5,611 bases of DNA from Rhodospira sp. (GTDB taxonomy: Bacteria > Pseudomonadota > Alphaproteobacteria > Rhodospirillales > Rhodospirillaceae): contig JANQGN010000704.1 in the NCBI GenBank assembly GCA_028277295.1, forward strand, positions 1 through 5,611, given 5' to 3'. Below the pieces are notes generated by a model. It ran no database searches and was not told the DNA's origin. It saw only the letters and a list, made by a program, of their open reading frames with translations. Position 1 is the stretch's first letter. Each line of letters opens with the position of its first letter. The position numbers and the translations under genes are program-made. Positions 5,219 to 5,611 of this stretch are shown here, in pieces.

Positions 5219-5611
5219 TATCAAAGATTGAATTGCCTCGCCTTAGTGATCCTTCGAGTCGGGGTCTCCCAAGGCCATGGAGGGACGCCTGCCGGCTAGC
5301 CGTCTGTCGGAGTTAGAGGCTAACCTATTGATATCACTCAGGATTGGATTTCCCGGGAGAGAAACGATCATGAACCATATCAAGCCGTTAGGCGATTTGG
5401 GCCGTTCAAATCCAGCAGTTCTCAGGATGCGCCTGTAACGGCGGCACGTGCCGATGACTCCGACTCTGATCGTAGGGTGCGCTCGACGGCCACGTCTGTG
5501 GTCGGCAGCGCACCGCCTCTCCTGGAAACGGTGCGCCGCGCCCCCGACGGGAGAGGTTGGACGTCAAAGATCAAAGGCCGCCCCGCCATCATGAGAACCG
5601 CTGCCCGGTCA
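5219..5611. other. Right-edge region with no convincing gene
   Basis: I looked for coding sequence here on both strands. An ATG at 5370 with GGGAG about 10 bases upstream opens a frame of only 22 codons (MNHIKPLGDLGRSNP..., stop TAA at 5436-5438). A second plus frame runs open from 5327 to the edge but has no usual start codon until a late internal GTG. A minus frame enters from the edge and stops at 5422. None resembles a known family. Counting the plus open frame by hand between about 5426 and 5611, GC is roughly two thirds at all three codon positions, with no third-position excess, which argues against coding. Small dyads include CGGCTAGCCG at 5293-5302 and GTTAG/CTAAC at 5312-5324. The stretch may be an upstream region of a gene beyond the edge, or a decayed gene. 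Confidence 0.45.

Noticed and set aside
1..5611. CRISPR array, tRNA, rRNA, insertion sequence or attachment site
   Set aside because: No regularly spaced repeats, no transposase-like product, no terminal inverted repeats and no tRNA-like cloverleaf were seen on either strand.

Overview
The window is GC-rich DNA that reads as an alphaproteobacterium, most likely of the Rhodospirillales. Three things point there. The left edge carries the first gene of what looks like an ATP synthase F1 operon that begins with the delta subunit. The L31 ribosomal protein is the short cysteine-free form usual in alphaproteobacteria. The btaA-btaB pair is best known from this class. The order assignment is inference; no rRNA or other strong marker is present.

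Layout, left to right. (1) 1-158, minus strand: the first 52 codons of atpH, running off the left edge. (2) 159-743: a long divergent intergenic region with a perfect tandem 10-bp AT-rich repeat and a good sigma70-type promoter for the next gene. (3) 744-1151, plus: a secreted monohaem class I cytochrome c, closed by a clear intrinsic terminator. (4) 1378-1593, plus: rpmE (ribosomal protein L31) with its own promoter. (5) 1594-1961: a 368-bp spacer with several GC-rich inverted repeats. (6) 1962-3179 and 3190-3837, plus: btaA and btaB, a two-gene operon for the betaine lipid DGTS. (7) 3876-5102, minus: a response regulator with an atypical receiver domain fused to an intact HD-GYP cyclic-di-GMP phosphodiesterase, convergent with btaB. 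(8) 5103-5611: upstream region of the HD-GYP gene with a GTTTCAG/CTGAAAC dyad, then about 390 bp in which no convincing gene is seen.

How the genes work together. BtaA moves the 3-amino-3-carboxypropyl group of S-adenosylmethionine onto diacylglycerol, and BtaB methylates the resulting homoserine lipid three times to give DGTS, a phosphorus-free substitute for phospholipid. The cytochrome and ATP synthase both belong to energy conservation but are divergently transcribed. The HD-GYP protein would lower cyclic-di-GMP in answer to an unknown input; nothing in the sequence ties it to lipid synthesis. Everything recognisable belongs to known families. I see no clear new system. The parts least explained by known features are the structured spacer before btaA, the altered receiver domain, the dyad upstream of the HD-GYP gene, and the right-hand stretch lacking coding character.
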